Assembly: GCF_001642325.1 (NCBI RefSeq)
Contig: NZ_LSFI01000002.1
Location: 1 to 64,000, forward strand
Source: Thermodesulfatator autotrophicus
Lineage (GTDB): Bacteria; Desulfobacterota; Thermodesulfobacteria; Thermodesulfobacteriales; Thermodesulfatatoraceae
DNA: 64,000 nucleotides
Reading direction: 5' to 3'
Position 1 is the first letter of the stretch, and every line of letters starts with the position of its first letter. Positions 8,967 through 18,058 of this stretch are shown in pieces. A model generated the notes under the pieces. That model did no database searches. It was not told where the DNA came from and saw only the letters and a list, made by a program, of their open reading frames with translations. Position numbers and translations under genes: made by a program.

Positions 8967-9533
8967 TTAAAGACGGAAGCAAAGGGTATAGGATGTTGCA
9001 GGATCATAAGTAGTAGCTGAACCATCTCCCTGAATACTTCCCGAGTTGGGAATTCCGTCATCATTAGTTCTATCTATAGCATCAGCTACGTCGCCAGGAA
9101 CATTCTGAAAACAAATCGTATGTCCAGAAATATTATAGTCATTATAATTAATATAAACTCTACCCCCAAAAGCATGGGTAGGATGGGTACTACCTGACCC
9201 CGGAATAATTCCTGCGCATCTTAAATGGTGCCAGTATCTACCCCAGGTGGTTCCATCTTCATCATCCATACGGCCGTCTCCGTCTCCATTCGTGGGGACA
9301 GGATTACAAGTAGCAAATCTGGTAGCAGCATTGCGATCATCTCCAGGAAGGGCACCGTATCTTTCCTGATAAGTATAAATAGCTGCTACATAGCCCTGAT
9401 AATCGTTATAAAGGCGCTTAATTTTGGCGTTTTTAATGATTTCCTGGCCTTTAAGCACCCCTCCTAAAATAATACCAATGATTACCAGCACAATGGCCAA
9501 CTCTACCAAAGTGAAACCTTTTTTGTTATGCAT
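8967..9533 (-). CDS. Type IV prepilin-like protein
   Basis: This is a pilin or pseudopilin exported and processed by a prepilin peptidase. The leader MHNKKG is followed by FTLVELAIVLVIIGIILGG: cleavage after G6 leaves N-terminal Phe and Glu at mature position 5. The long N-terminal helix is followed by ALPGDDRNA, typical of a widespread prepilin subgroup, then an acidic DGDGRMDDEDG loop that could bind calcium. It has 188 residues and several Cys. AGGAGG precedes the ATG. It is transcribed away from the assembly operon at 9622-18906 but is probably a substrate of it. Whether it is the major pilin is not shown. Confidence 0.85.
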   Translation of the reverse strand: MHNKKGFTLVELAIVLVIIGIILGGVLKGQEIIKNAKIKRLYNDYQGYVAAIYTYQERYGALPGDDRNAATRFATCNPVPTNGDGDGRMDDEDGTTWGRYWHHLRCAGIIPGSGSTHPTHAFGGRVYINYNDYNISGHTICFQNVPGDVADAIDRTNDDGIPNSGSIQGDGSATTYDPATSYTLCFRL

Positions 9534-9587
9534 TTTAAAAACCTCCTACTCTTTAAGTTTTCCAATTTATATTTTTGTTAATTTTAT

Positions 9588-9599
9588 TTTCGGCCGAAA
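9588..9599. promoter_or_regulatory. 12-bp palindrome between divergent prepilin genes
   Basis: The perfect palindrome TTTCGGCCGAAA sits in the 88-bp AT-rich spacer between the two divergent prepilin genes. Its position suits an operator acting on both. It could instead be a chance or terminator-like hairpin; no regulator is identified. Confidence 0.4.
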
Positions 9600-9621
9600 G
9601 AAAATTTAGATTAAATTTATT

Positions 9622-10284
9622 ATGGTGTCAAAAATTAAAATGGGAAACAAAGGCTTAACTTTAATAGAATTAGCTATCGTTCTGGTTATCATGGGCTTTA
9701 TTTTAGGCCTAGGTGTAAGCATGTTAGGCCCGCTTACTAAGCGAGCTAAATATATTGAAAGCCGAGAAAAACTTGACGCCAACCGAGAAGCTATTATCGG
9801 TTATATTATCACCTATAGAAAACTCCCCACTGCCAATGAAGTCGCCACAATCGTCCCTTACAGCAAAGACAGCACCGGAAAACCATTTCTATACATTTAC
9901 GACCAAAACCTTGCCAGTGGAGACATCTGCGATCAAACCAGTACAAACATCAAACTAAAAGATCCAGATAATACAACAAAAGAAAACATAGCTTTTGTTT
10001 TAGTAGGAAGCGGTATTAATTACAACATTCAGACGGGAATTGCTAGCGGTTCCACTGATGATATAGCAGAAAACGGCTTGTTTACTGCTAACATAACTAG
10101 TGACGTAACCGTAAAAATTTACTCTCAAGGAGAACCAGATGTTGATGATTTCGAATTCTCCTCTGAAGACAGCTCTTATAAAGACATCTTTCGCCCTGAA
10201 GAATACGACGACATTTCACGCTGGGTGACACTCTGGGAACTCAAATCAAAAATATGTTCCAGTAGTTATGATAGCAGTAAATAA
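9622..10284 (+). CDS. Prepilin-like protein, first gene of MSHA/T2SS-like operon
   Basis: This is a second pilin or pseudopilin. The leader ends KMGNKG, followed by LTLIELAIVLVIMGFILGLG: processing after G11 leaves Leu, with Glu at mature position 5. The remaining roughly 190 residues are acidic and polar without a motif I can name. ATG at 9622 is used; ATG at 9640 would give a shorter leader, and neither has a strong Shine-Dalgarno. It lies 22 bp upstream of the assembly ATPase gene and is likely co-transcribed with it, so it is a candidate minor pilin or pseudopilin of this machine. Confidence 0.8.
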   Translation: MVSKIKMGNKGLTLIELAIVLVIMGFILGLGVSMLGPLTKRAKYIESREKLDANREAIIGYIITYRKLPTANEVATIVPYSKDSTGKPFLYIYDQNLASGDICDQTSTNIKLKDPDNTTKENIAFVLVGSGINYNIQTGIASGSTDDIAENGLFTANITSDVTVKIYSQGEPDVDDFEFSSEDSSYKDIFRPEEYDDISRWVTLWELKSKICSSSYDSSK

Positions 10285-10306
10285 ACAGTAAGGCAAAAAA
10301 ACAGCC

Positions 10307-11944
10307 ATGAAAAAACCCATTGGCCAATTACTTAAAGAAGCAGGGTATATTACCGAAGAGCATATTAAGTTTGCTCTGGTAGAACAGCAGGCCACCGGCG
10401 AGCGCCTAGGTGAAGTGCTGGTACGCCTTGGCCTGGTTACGGATTTTGAGATCGCCAGAGTCCTTGGAGAGCAAAACTGGCTTCCTTTTATAGACTTATC
10501 AAACATTACTCCCGAAAAAAAAGCCCTTTTGAAAGTTCCCAATAAATTTGCCCGTGAAGCCCTGGTCTTACCATTCAAACTTGATGAAAAAGGCGTTTTA
10601 CACGTGGCCATTGCTGACCCTTTTGACCGTCGCACCATAGAAGCCCTTTTACGGCACGCCCAAAGTAAAGTAGAACTTTACGTGGCCCCCAAGTCACAAA
10701 TACAAAAAACTGTAGAGCATTTCTACTACTTTCTTCAGCACCCACCCCGCGAAGAAATAGCTGCTCTCCTTGAAAAATTAAAAAGAAACCCCACTCTTAA
10801 CTTTGACGTGGACCAACTCTTTCAAAACCTGATGATAGAAGCCATCAAATTAAACGCCACAGACATACATTTTGTGCCCTATGAAAAAACTTTTCGGGTA
10901 TATTACAGGGTTGACGGTTTATTGGAATTGGCCTTTGTTTTTCCAGCTACAGTTCATGGACGGTTGATAAACGCCGTAAAAGTTAGAGCCAATATGGACA
11001 TTGCCGAACAACGCCTCCCCCAGGACGGCAAAATGCGCTTTATATTTCTCGGAGACGAATTTGACTTAAGAATCTCCACCGTGCGAGGACTTTTTGGGGA
11101 AAACCTGGTAATCCGTCTTTTACCTGTTAAAGCCTCCATAAAACATCTTACTACCCTGGGTTTTGACCAGGAAGAAGTGAAAGCCCTAGAAGAACTCTTT
11201 ACCAAGCCACACGGAATGGTGCTGGTAACCGGACCCACAGGTTCGGGAAAAACCACCACTCTTTACGCTGCTCTTCGCTTAATTGACGCCATCAAAAAGA
11301 ATGTTATGACCGCAGAAGACCCGGTAGAATACCACTTCCCTTTAATTCGCCAGACGCAAATAAACGAAGACATAGGCTACACCTTTGCTGCAGCCATCAG
11401 GCACTTTTTGCGTCAGGACCCAGATGTAATACTGGTAGGCGAGATAAGAGACGAGGATACCGCTCAAATGGCCGTACGTGCCGCTTTAACCGGGCACCTT
11501 TTGCTTTCCACCCTCCATACCAATGATGCCATCTCTGCGATTGAACGCTTACGAGATTTAAATGTTACGGACTCTCTACTGGCTGGAAGCCTTCTCGGAG
11601 TTACTGCCCAGCGCCTTTTGCGGCGTATATGCCCTGATTGTATGGAAGAATACCATCCTCCCACAGACCTACTTAAAAAGTATGGACTGCCAGAGGATGG
11701 AATCTACTTCCGAGGAAAGGGTTGTGATAACTGTCATGGCAAAGGATATCGCGGAAGGATAGCTATAACAGAAATTTTGATCCTTTCTGAAGATTTAAAA
11801 GAAAACATGGCCAAAGGTCTTCCTGCTACAGAGATAAAAAAGCAAGCTCTTTCTCGAGGAATGAAAACTTTATGGGATTCTGCTAAAAAACGCATACTAG
11901 CAGGAGAAACTACCTTAGAAGAAGCCATAAGGGTGCTCGGCTGA
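10307..11944 (+). CDS. GspE/PilB/MshE-type assembly ATPase
   Basis: This cytoplasmic hexameric ATPase powers pilus or pseudopilus extension. The N-terminal MshEN domain (about 1-150, starting KKPIGQLLKEAGYITEEHI) is a fold that binds c-di-GMP in some homologues. Walker A is GPTGSGKTTTLYAAL, and an Asp-box/Walker B region is DPDVILVGEIRDEDTAQ. A C-terminal zinc module has the pairs CPDC and CDNC. The 545-aa length is normal. The stop overlaps the next start (TGATG). Neighbours MshI/J/K/L/M/N-like place it in a MSHA-type system rather than a canonical T2SS. Confidence 0.93.
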   Translation: MKKPIGQLLKEAGYITEEHIKFALVEQQATGERLGEVLVRLGLVTDFEIARVLGEQNWLPFIDLSNITPEKKALLKVPNKFAREALVLPFKLDEKGVLHVAIADPFDRRTIEALLRHAQSKVELYVAPKSQIQKTVEHFYYFLQHPPREEIAALLEKLKRNPTLNFDVDQLFQNLMIEAIKLNATDIHFVPYEKTFRVYYRVDGLLELAFVFPATVHGRLINAVKVRANMDIAEQRLPQDGKMRFIFLGDEFDLRISTVRGLFGENLVIRLLPVKASIKHLTTLGFDQEEVKALEELFTKPHGMVLVTGPTGSGKTTTLYAALRLIDAIKKNVMTAEDPVEYHFPLIRQTQINEDIGYTFAAAIRHFLRQDPDVILVGEIRDEDTAQMAVRAALTGHLLLSTLHTNDAISAIERLRDLNVTDSLLAGSLLGVTAQRLLRRICPDCMEEYHPPTDLLKKYGLPEDGIYFRGKGCDNCHGKGYRGRIAITEILILSEDLKENMAKGLPATEIKKQALSRGMKTLWDSAKKRILAGETTLEEAIRVLG

Positions 11945-13158
11945 TGCCTGTATTTATTTACGAAGCCCTAGAGCCTGCCACAGGAAAGCGCATAAAAGAC
12001 GAAGGGGAATTTACAAGCCCTCTTGAACTTTTGCGCTGGCTTGAAAGACAGGGCTTAGTTCTCCTCAAATACAAGCCTAAAAAACATTATTTATGGGAAA
12101 GCCTGTTTCAACCTCGGGTAACTCGCAGAGAACTGGCCGAATTCTGCCGCAACCTTGCTTTTATGATAAAAGGTGGGGTGCCCTTAATCCAGGCCCTGGA
12201 AGACCTCGAAAAAACCACTGATAATAAAACACTTGCTCGTGCCATCCGAAAACTCAGACGAAATATTGAAGGAGGAAAGACTTTTCACGAAACAATAAAA
12301 GAACACGAAAAAATATTCTATCCCATTGTTCAGGCCTTAACGCTGGTTGGCGAGGAGACCGGCCGGCTTGACGAAACCCTTTCAGCAGCAGCCGAACATC
12401 TTTTACGCGTGGATGAAATTATCTCAAATACCAAAAGGGCCTTTATTTACCCTGGCTTTGTTCTGGTGAGCATGACAGCGGCTCTGGCCTTCTGGATATT
12501 TTTTGTCTTGCCCCAAATTCTTACCCTTTTTAAGGAAATGAGAGTTGAATTACCACTTGCCACGCGCATTCTTATAGCCGTAGTTTCTTTTTGTACAGCT
12601 AACTGGATTTACTTTTTGTTTTTCCCCATGCTAATAGCTTTTGTTTTGCTGGGAGCCTGGAAAAACAGGCAATTTCGTTTTTACCTGGAAAAAGGTATTT
12701 TAAGACTGCCTTTCATAGGCAAAGTAAAACGTGCCTCTCTTATGGCCTTTTTCTTTGAATACTCCGCCCTTTTATTAGAGGCAGGGGTAAACCTTATGCG
12801 CACCCTTGAAATTATGGGGCAGAGCCTTAAAAACCCTTATATGGACGAAATTTTAAAGACCCTCAAAGCTCGTATTGAAAGCGGTTTTAGCCTTTTTGAA
12901 GCCTGCCAGGCCACAGACTTTTTCTCCCACCTAGAACTTCGCATGATAGGCGTTGGAGAAGAAACCGGACGCCTCGTTGAACAACTCCGCTATCTGGCCG
13001 ATTACTATTATCAGAACCTTGAAAGATTGGTGGCTGTGTTTTCTAAAATAATAGAACCTATTCTCATTGTAATAGCAGGGCTTATGTTTTTGATAATTGC
13101 TCTGGCCTTAATCGGGCCAATTTATGATATGATTTCTCAGATTGGAGCAAGCTATTAA
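11944..13158 (+). CDS. GspF/PilC/MshG-type inner-membrane assembly protein
   Basis: This is the polytopic inner-membrane platform on which the ATPase acts. The 404-residue protein has two homologous T2SSF domains, each with a helical bundle (LAEFCRNLAFMIKGGVPLIQAL and its second copy FFFEYSALLLEAGVNLMR) and the EETGRLDE / EETGRLVEQL motifs. Three strongly hydrophobic segments lie near 170-190, 215-235 and the C-terminus. It starts at the stop of the ATPase gene and precedes the ExeA-like gene, consistent with one polycistron. Confidence 0.93.
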   Translation: MPVFIYEALEPATGKRIKDEGEFTSPLELLRWLERQGLVLLKYKPKKHYLWESLFQPRVTRRELAEFCRNLAFMIKGGVPLIQALEDLEKTTDNKTLARAIRKLRRNIEGGKTFHETIKEHEKIFYPIVQALTLVGEETGRLDETLSAAAEHLLRVDEIISNTKRAFIYPGFVLVSMTAALAFWIFFVLPQILTLFKEMRVELPLATRILIAVVSFCTANWIYFLFFPMLIAFVLLGAWKNRQFRFYLEKGILRLPFIGKVKRASLMAFFFEYSALLLEAGVNLMRTLEIMGQSLKNPYMDEILKTLKARIESGFSLFEACQATDFFSHLELRMIGVGEETGRLVEQLRYLADYYYQNLERLVAVFSKIIEPILIVIAGLMFLIIALALIGPIYDMISQIGASY

Positions 13159-13159
13159 T

Positions 13160-14086
13160 ATGACCCAAATACCTGATTATTTGGATTTTTTTGCTTTAAA
13201 AGACCATCCTTTCAGGCTCACGCCTGATACTTCATATTTTTTTCCTTCCTATAAACACCAGGGAACTTTAGAAGTTTTGCGCTACGCTCTGGCTCGCGGT
13301 GAAGGGTTTTTAATACTAACCGGGGAGCCCGGCACTGGAAAAACCCTTATTTTGCGGCTACTTGTTGAAAGTTTGCCAAAAGATAAAGAAACTGCCTTTA
13401 TTCTATCTCCTACCCTTAACCCTAAAGAACTTTTAGAGGCTATACTTGAAGATTTAGATATAGAAACCTCCGCTTCCGAAACCAAAGAACAGCTTTTAAG
13501 AAAGTTTAAAGATCATTTACTAGACTTGGCTAAAAAGGGAAAAACTCTTGTTCTTATCGTTGATGAAGCACAAAATCTTCCAATAGAAAGCCTTGAAGAA
13601 CTGAGACTCCTTTCTAATCTGGAAACCGAAAAGAAAAAGCTTATCCAGATTCTTCTGGTTGGTCAGCCAGGCCTAAAAGATAAATTAAAGTCTCCAGAGC
13701 TTTCTCAACTTCTTCAACGAATTTCTGTATGGGAAAAACTTGAGCCCTTAAGCCCTTCAGAAGTGGTGGAGTATATTAATTTTCGCTGGCATAAAGCTGG
13801 TGGCATAGGGTTAAACCTAGATAAACGAGCTTATAAACTTCTTTATAGAGAAAGTCAGGGAATTCCTCGTTTGATAAACAAGATAATGGACAGGGCAGTA
13901 CTTGTAGCGGCGGCTGAAAATAAGAAAAAAATAGACGAAAATCTTTTAAAAGACGCCTTAAATACCCTAGACCCTTATGATAAAAAAAACGGCAAAATAG
14001 TTTTTTTTAAAGTAGGAATATTGTTTTTATCAATAATAATTATCTGTATTACCTGTCTTATAATCTGGCGCTGGTGGCTTAAATGA
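13160..14086 (+). CDS. ExeA/MshM-like AAA ATPase
   Basis: This is an AAA ATPase of the ExeA/GspA/MshM group, thought to help assemble or localise the secretin through the cell wall. FFALKDHPFRLTPD opens the domain. Walker A is GEPGTGKT and Walker B is VDEAQNLP; LQRISVW and IPRLINKI follow. A single C-terminal membrane helix is at about residues 285-303. It lacks the periplasmic peptidoglycan-binding domain of full ExeA, as MshM does. The ATG at 13160 is preferred, with GGAG at 13144-13147; an upstream TTG would overlap the previous gene by 17 bp. It overlaps the next gene by 4 bp (ATGA). Confidence 0.87.
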   Translation: MTQIPDYLDFFALKDHPFRLTPDTSYFFPSYKHQGTLEVLRYALARGEGFLILTGEPGTGKTLILRLLVESLPKDKETAFILSPTLNPKELLEAILEDLDIETSASETKEQLLRKFKDHLLDLAKKGKTLVLIVDEAQNLPIESLEELRLLSNLETEKKKLIQILLVGQPGLKDKLKSPELSQLLQRISVWEKLEPLSPSEVVEYINFRWHKAGGIGLNLDKRAYKLLYRESQGIPRLINKIMDRAVLVAAAENKKKIDENLLKDALNTLDPYDKKNGKIVFFKVGILFLSIIIICITCLIIWRWWLK

Positions 14087-15399
14087 AAAAGATTTTCGTT
14101 TTACAAAAAGAAGGCGAAAAATATATAGCCGCTCAATTTAAAAAGAAGGGCTCGGAAATTATTTTACAGGACTACCCAGAAGAGACTATTCTTAAAAAAT
14201 TCAAAGCCAGAGAACTTACATTAATAAAGTATTTTCCAGAACTTTATCTTGGAAAAGAAGTCATACCTAAAGGCCCTAAAGAGCTTATCAAAATTCAAAT
14301 AAGAGAACGACTTAAAGAACTGGGTATTTTTGAAAGCACTCCTTTTATAGTTTTCAAAATAGAGGAAGATTTAGAAACTCAATTAGAAGTTAGCTTTATA
14401 GCAGTAAACAAACTGCTCATAGAAGAGATTGTCTCTGAAACTCAAAAAATAGAAGCAAGAATTAAGCTTCTTTCTGCAGAACAAATAGCCACTTGCTACT
14501 TAACTATTCACGAAACAAAAGAAAATATTATCAGCATATATCTAAGTGAAGATAAACTTTACATAGCCATAACTGGTCTTAATAAAATCATTTATCTTAG
14601 AACATTATCTATTAATAAAAGCTTTGGTATTACTCCTTCGCAGGTAGAAGAAACTCTGCTTACCACTATTGATTATGCTGAAAGAGTTTTAGGAATAAGT
14701 CTAAAAGGCATAATAAGTTACGGGCCTAAAAGGGAACTTGTTCCTGAAACATCTATTCCTTTAATAGAAGCTTCTTTTTCTTTTATTAAAGGCGCAGATA
14801 TTAATCTGATTTTAGAAAAACCTTATTTTTTTGGTTCTTTTTTTATCCCTGAAGAATATAATCTTTTACCAGAAGACTATAAAACTTTTCAAAAACATTT
14901 TAGTTTAGTAAGAAAAATCGCATATTTTATGCTTTTAAGCTCTTTTTTAAGTTATGGTGTCTGGTTTTATTACACCCCCAAAGCAAAGACAGAAGAAGAA
15001 AAATATAAAGTTTTAGTTAAAGAGTTAAGATTAAAAAATGCTGAACTAGAGCAGATTATACCTCCAGAAACAGAAGAAAAATTAAAAAAGATTATTTCTT
15101 TAAAAAAAGATTATCTTAAAACCTTTAAGTTAAATACATTTTTATCCTGGTTAAATACTATAACTCCTGGAGAAATAAGAATTTCTGATATAGAAGGTAA
15201 AAAAGAAGAAAATGAAAAATTTTCTCTTTTAATTAAAGCAGAATGTAAAGGAGAATTAAATTATATTCAGAACAAATTTGACGTTTTTTTACTTAGATTA
15301 AAAAATAAAATAGAAACAAACGAAAATCTTATTTCTTTTATTTATGACGAAAAAAACAAAAAAGGATATTTAACAATAAAAGGATTTTATAAAAATTAA
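14083..15399 (+). CDS. MshI/PilM-PilN (GspL)-like assembly protein
   Basis: The 438-residue protein has a cytoplasmic actin-like (PilM/GspL) region at about 1-270, one membrane helix near 283-300, and a coiled-coil plus PilN-like periplasmic domain after it. It therefore combines PilM and PilN roles, as MshI and GspL do, to couple the ATPase to the periplasmic scaffold. Identification rests on domain order and operon position more than on strict motifs. Codon use turns strongly AT-rich here, with Lys, Ile and Asn dominating, unlike the upstream ATPase gene. Confidence 0.72.
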   Translation: MKKIFVLQKEGEKYIAAQFKKKGSEIILQDYPEETILKKFKARELTLIKYFPELYLGKEVIPKGPKELIKIQIRERLKELGIFESTPFIVFKIEEDLETQLEVSFIAVNKLLIEEIVSETQKIEARIKLLSAEQIATCYLTIHETKENIISIYLSEDKLYIAITGLNKIIYLRTLSINKSFGITPSQVEETLLTTIDYAERVLGISLKGIISYGPKRELVPETSIPLIEASFSFIKGADINLILEKPYFFGSFFIPEEYNLLPEDYKTFQKHFSLVRKIAYFMLLSSFLSYGVWFYYTPKAKTEEEKYKVLVKELRLKNAELEQIIPPETEEKLKKIISLKKDYLKTFKLNTFLSWLNTITPGEIRISDIEGKKEENEKFSLLIKAECKGELNYIQNKFDVFLLRLKNKIETNENLISFIYDEKNKKGYLTIKGFYKN

Positions 15400-15404
15400 C
15401 TATT

Positions 15405-15824
15405 ATGAAAGAGATTATAAATAATATTAAAAAACACCTAGAAATATTGGGACTAATATTAATAAGCCTATTTTTCATATTAAGCACAACAAAAGCCTTT
15501 GAAGCTAAAATAAAATACGAAAAATACAAAAAAATTAATAACAACTTAAAAATAAATATTGAACGAGTCAAAAAACAGAAAGACAATATTAAATTAGTAG
15601 TTAATAATCTAGCCCAAAAAGAAGTTATTAACTCCAAAATAAACGCAGATTTTATTGCAAACAACGAAATAGAAATAAACAAATACATAAATTCAATCTA
15701 CAAAAGAAATTATCTAATTTTTTTAGATAACATTAAAATAAAAAATGAATGCAAGAAAAATATCTGCTTTTTAAAAATTAAATTATCAGGAGAAAAATTT
15801 ACATTTTATGACAATAAAGAGTAA
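15405..15824 (+). CDS. MshJ/PilO/GspM-like small membrane protein
   Basis: The 139-residue bitopic protein has one N-terminal membrane helix (about 13-30), a coiled-coil region (35-70) and a small periplasmic domain, the layout of PilO, GspM and MshJ. It would pair with the previous gene product in the inner-membrane alignment complex. Sequence conservation is too low to name it with certainty; position between the MshI-like and MshK-like genes is the main support. It is very AT-rich and ends overlapping the next gene by 17 bp. Confidence 0.6.
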   Translation: MKEIINNIKKHLEILGLILISLFFILSTTKAFEAKIKYEKYKKINNNLKINIERVKKQKDNIKLVVNNLAQKEVINSKINADFIANNEIEINKYINSIYKRNYLIFLDNIKIKNECKKNICFLKIKLSGEKFTFYDNKE

Positions 15825-16239
15825 AATGAACATCTTATTATTATGGCTGCCAATAATTATGGCCATAATCATTACGGGTATCAAAATATGGAAGATAAAA
15901 AATTTCAAAATATATATTCCAAACACAAAATATATAAATATTGAAGATCTATCTATTAAAAAAGAAATTAAAAATATCAGTAATATAGAAATAAATAAGC
16001 AAAAAATTTTTTTATTTAAAACTAACAAAGAAGAAAAATTAACAGTTAAGAAAGCATTAAAACTATCAGGTATCATAACAATTAATTCCCAAAAAATTTG
16101 TATTTTAAATGGCAAATTTCTTAAGGAAAATGAAGAAATAAATTCAATAAAAATAAAAAAGATTCTAGATAAAGAAGTTATCGTAGAAATAGATAATAAA
16201 GAAGAAAATATAAAAATTGGGCAATTAAAATTCATTTAA
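15808..16239 (+). CDS. MshK/PilP/GspC-like protein
   Basis: The 143-residue protein has an N-terminal membrane anchor (about 8-25). Its C-terminal half contains ALKLSGIITINSQKICILNG and a GxxxKxGE-like segment ending KILDKEVIVEI. That is the HR-domain pattern of PilP, GspC and MshK, which links the inner-membrane complex to the secretin. A start at 15826 (MNILLLW) would remove the overlap with the previous gene. It is followed by a repeat element and then the secretin gene, the natural partner. Confidence 0.65.
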   Translation: MTIKSKMNILLLWLPIIMAIIITGIKIWKIKNFKIYIPNTKYINIEDLSIKKEIKNISNIEINKQKIFLFKTNKEEKLTVKKALKLSGIITINSQKICILNGKFLKENEEINSIKIKKILDKEVIVEIDNKEENIKIGQLKFI

Positions 16240-16240
16240 A

Positions 16241-16505
16241 AAGACTTTTGCAAAATTCTAGAACATTAATTTTAGATCGCCACGGCGACTGTGTCGCCTT
16301 GCGACAAGGATTGCTTCGCCACTTTGTGGCTCACAATGACAGAGTGGGAACCGTGGCTCGTAATAAGGCTCCGTTTTGTCACTGCGAGGAGCGCGTAAGC
16401 GCGACGAAGCAGTCCCTGTCCCGAGCGCTAGCGAAGGGATCTAGATCCCTCGCTTCACTCGAGGACAAGCAAAGCAGTCTTAAAAATATTTTTCAAAGGT
16501 CTCTA
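16241..16505. repeat. Dispersed MITE-like repeat inside the pilus operon, copy 3
   Basis: This occupies the only sizeable gap (313 bp) inside the operon, between the MshK-like and secretin genes. The left end AAGACTTTTGCAAAA and right end TTTTTCAAAGGTCTCT are imperfect inverted repeats that match the cleaner ends of the element at 54782-54917. It carries all three internal modules (CGGCGACTGTGTCGCC, GCCACTTTGTGGC, and CACTGCGAGGAGCGCG with GACGAAGCAGTC). An open frame crosses it but is judged non-coding. Confidence 0.78.
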
Positions 16506-16552
16506 AAATTACAAAGAGAAAGAAGAAGTAATGAAGTAATGGAGAAAGAAAT

Positions 16553-18058
16553 ATGAAAAAAATAATTACTTTTATACTTTTGGGATTTATTTTAACAAGC
16601 TGTGCCAGCTCCTCCAACTACAATAACTCAAATATTGAAAATTATACATTACATATTCCAGAAATAACATCAAATGGCTCACAAAAAAATATTTCACAAG
16701 AAAAAACAAATAAAAAAGAAGAAATTGAATTTAAACCAAAATTTAAAGAATTATCACCTTTAGAAAAAGAACGAATAAATATTTCGGTAGTTAACGAAGA
16801 TTTTGAAAAAATTTTATTTATAATCGCCAAAGCAGCTGGGCTTAATCTAATCATTAATGACGACATCAAAAAAGAGCTTCCAGAAGAAAAAAGACTTATA
16901 ACTATAAATCTAAACCAAGTTACATTAAAAACCGCACTAGATATTATCACAAATCTTACCGAAACTACATACAAAATAAAAAATGGAATTATTTATATTA
17001 GTTTATATGAGGAAAAATTTTTTGATTTAAATTTTCTTACATCAATTAGAAGTAGCAATTATGAGTTAGGTGGAGATGTTTTAGGAAATGAAGATCAAAA
17101 AACAGAAGAAGATATTACAACTCCACTTAAAGGAAAAATAGAAATCAAAGGAAATACAGAAAGAAAAAACATATTTGATACCATCAAAAACAATATAGAA
17201 AAATTATTATCTAAAAATGGACAATATACACTTAATGAATATACTGGCACACTCTACATAAGAGACAAAGCTAAAAACATAAAAACGGTAAGTAGTTTTA
17301 TAAAAAGAATAAAAGAAAAATACTCAAAACAAGTATTAATAGAAGCAAAAATTATAGAAGTAAATCTAGAAAAAAAATACCAACTAGGAATTAGATGGGA
17401 GAATATCTTAAGGAACAATCTCAAAGACACCTTACACTTAAGCAGCAGTTCTAGTTTTTTCTGGAACAACTCACAATCTTTTATATTAAATTTAACAGGT
17501 AATCCCTATTTCGACATAATACTTGAAGCTATCAAAAAATATGGCCAAATTAAAATTATATCTAACCCTAGAATCAGAACAATACATGGACAACCTGCAT
17601 TTATAGGGGTGGGCAAATCAATAGCTTATATTAAAGAAATAAAAAGAGAAACAACAGCTTCTGAAGGCATAACAACCGTAGAAACTACCATTGAAACTAG
17701 CTCTGTATTCGATGGACTAATATTCAAGGTAATTCCATACCTAGATAAAGACGACAATATTTTATTATCTATAATCCCCATTAAAAGTGACATAACAAAA
17801 CTAAATACAAGCACAATTGATGACTATCAAATAACTCTTCCTGAAATAAATTTAAGAGAAACAAGCACGGTAATAAAAACAAGAAACAACGATCTAATAA
17901 TCATTAGTGGATTAATAATGAACAAAGAAGAAAAAAACAATTACAGTGTACCAATAATAAGTAAAGCGCCAATAATAGGAAATCTTTTTAAAAGCAGAGA
18001 AGACTTATCATCCAAAGTGGAACTCGTAATCCTACTGAAAGTAAACTTAATAAAATGA
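16553..18058 (+). CDS. MshL/PilQ/GspD-family secretin lipoprotein
   Basis: This is the outer-membrane secretin channel through which the pilus or substrate passes. The signal peptide ends in a lipobox, LTSC (Cys near residue 17). An N-terminal secretin/TonB-type N0 domain and an N1-like domain are followed by the secretin core: VLIEAKIIEVNLEKKYQLGI, then SNPRIRTIHGQPAFIGVG, and VPIISKAPIIGNLF near the end. At 501 aa it is short, like MshL rather than GspD. GGAG lies 8 nt before the ATG. It is very AT-rich. It overlaps the TPR gene by 4 bp. Confidence 0.85.
   Translation: MKKIITFILLGFILTSCASSSNYNNSNIENYTLHIPEITSNGSQKNISQEKTNKKEEIEFKPKFKELSPLEKERINISVVNEDFEKILFIIAKAAGLNLIINDDIKKELPEEKRLITINLNQVTLKTALDIITNLTETTYKIKNGIIYISLYEEKFFDLNFLTSIRSSNYELGGDVLGNEDQKTEEDITTPLKGKIEIKGNTERKNIFDTIKNNIEKLLSKNGQYTLNEYTGTLYIRDKAKNIKTVSSFIKRIKEKYSKQVLIEAKIIEVNLEKKYQLGIRWENILRNNLKDTLHLSSSSSFFWNNSQSFILNLTGNPYFDIILEAIKKYGQIKIISNPRIRTIHGQPAFIGVGKSIAYIKEIKRETTASEGITTVETTIETSSVFDGLIFKVIPYLDKDDNILLSIIPIKSDITKLNTSTIDDYQITLPEINLRETSTVIKTRNNDLIIISGLIMNKEEKNNYSVPIISKAPIIGNLFKSREDLSSKVELVILLKVNLIK

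Noticed and set aside
16248-16556. 102-codon open frame ending in an ATGA overlap with the secretin start
   Set aside because: Nearly all of it is the dispersed repeat (16241-16505), it has no ribosome-binding site or known domain, and the overlap with the secretin start appears fortuitous.
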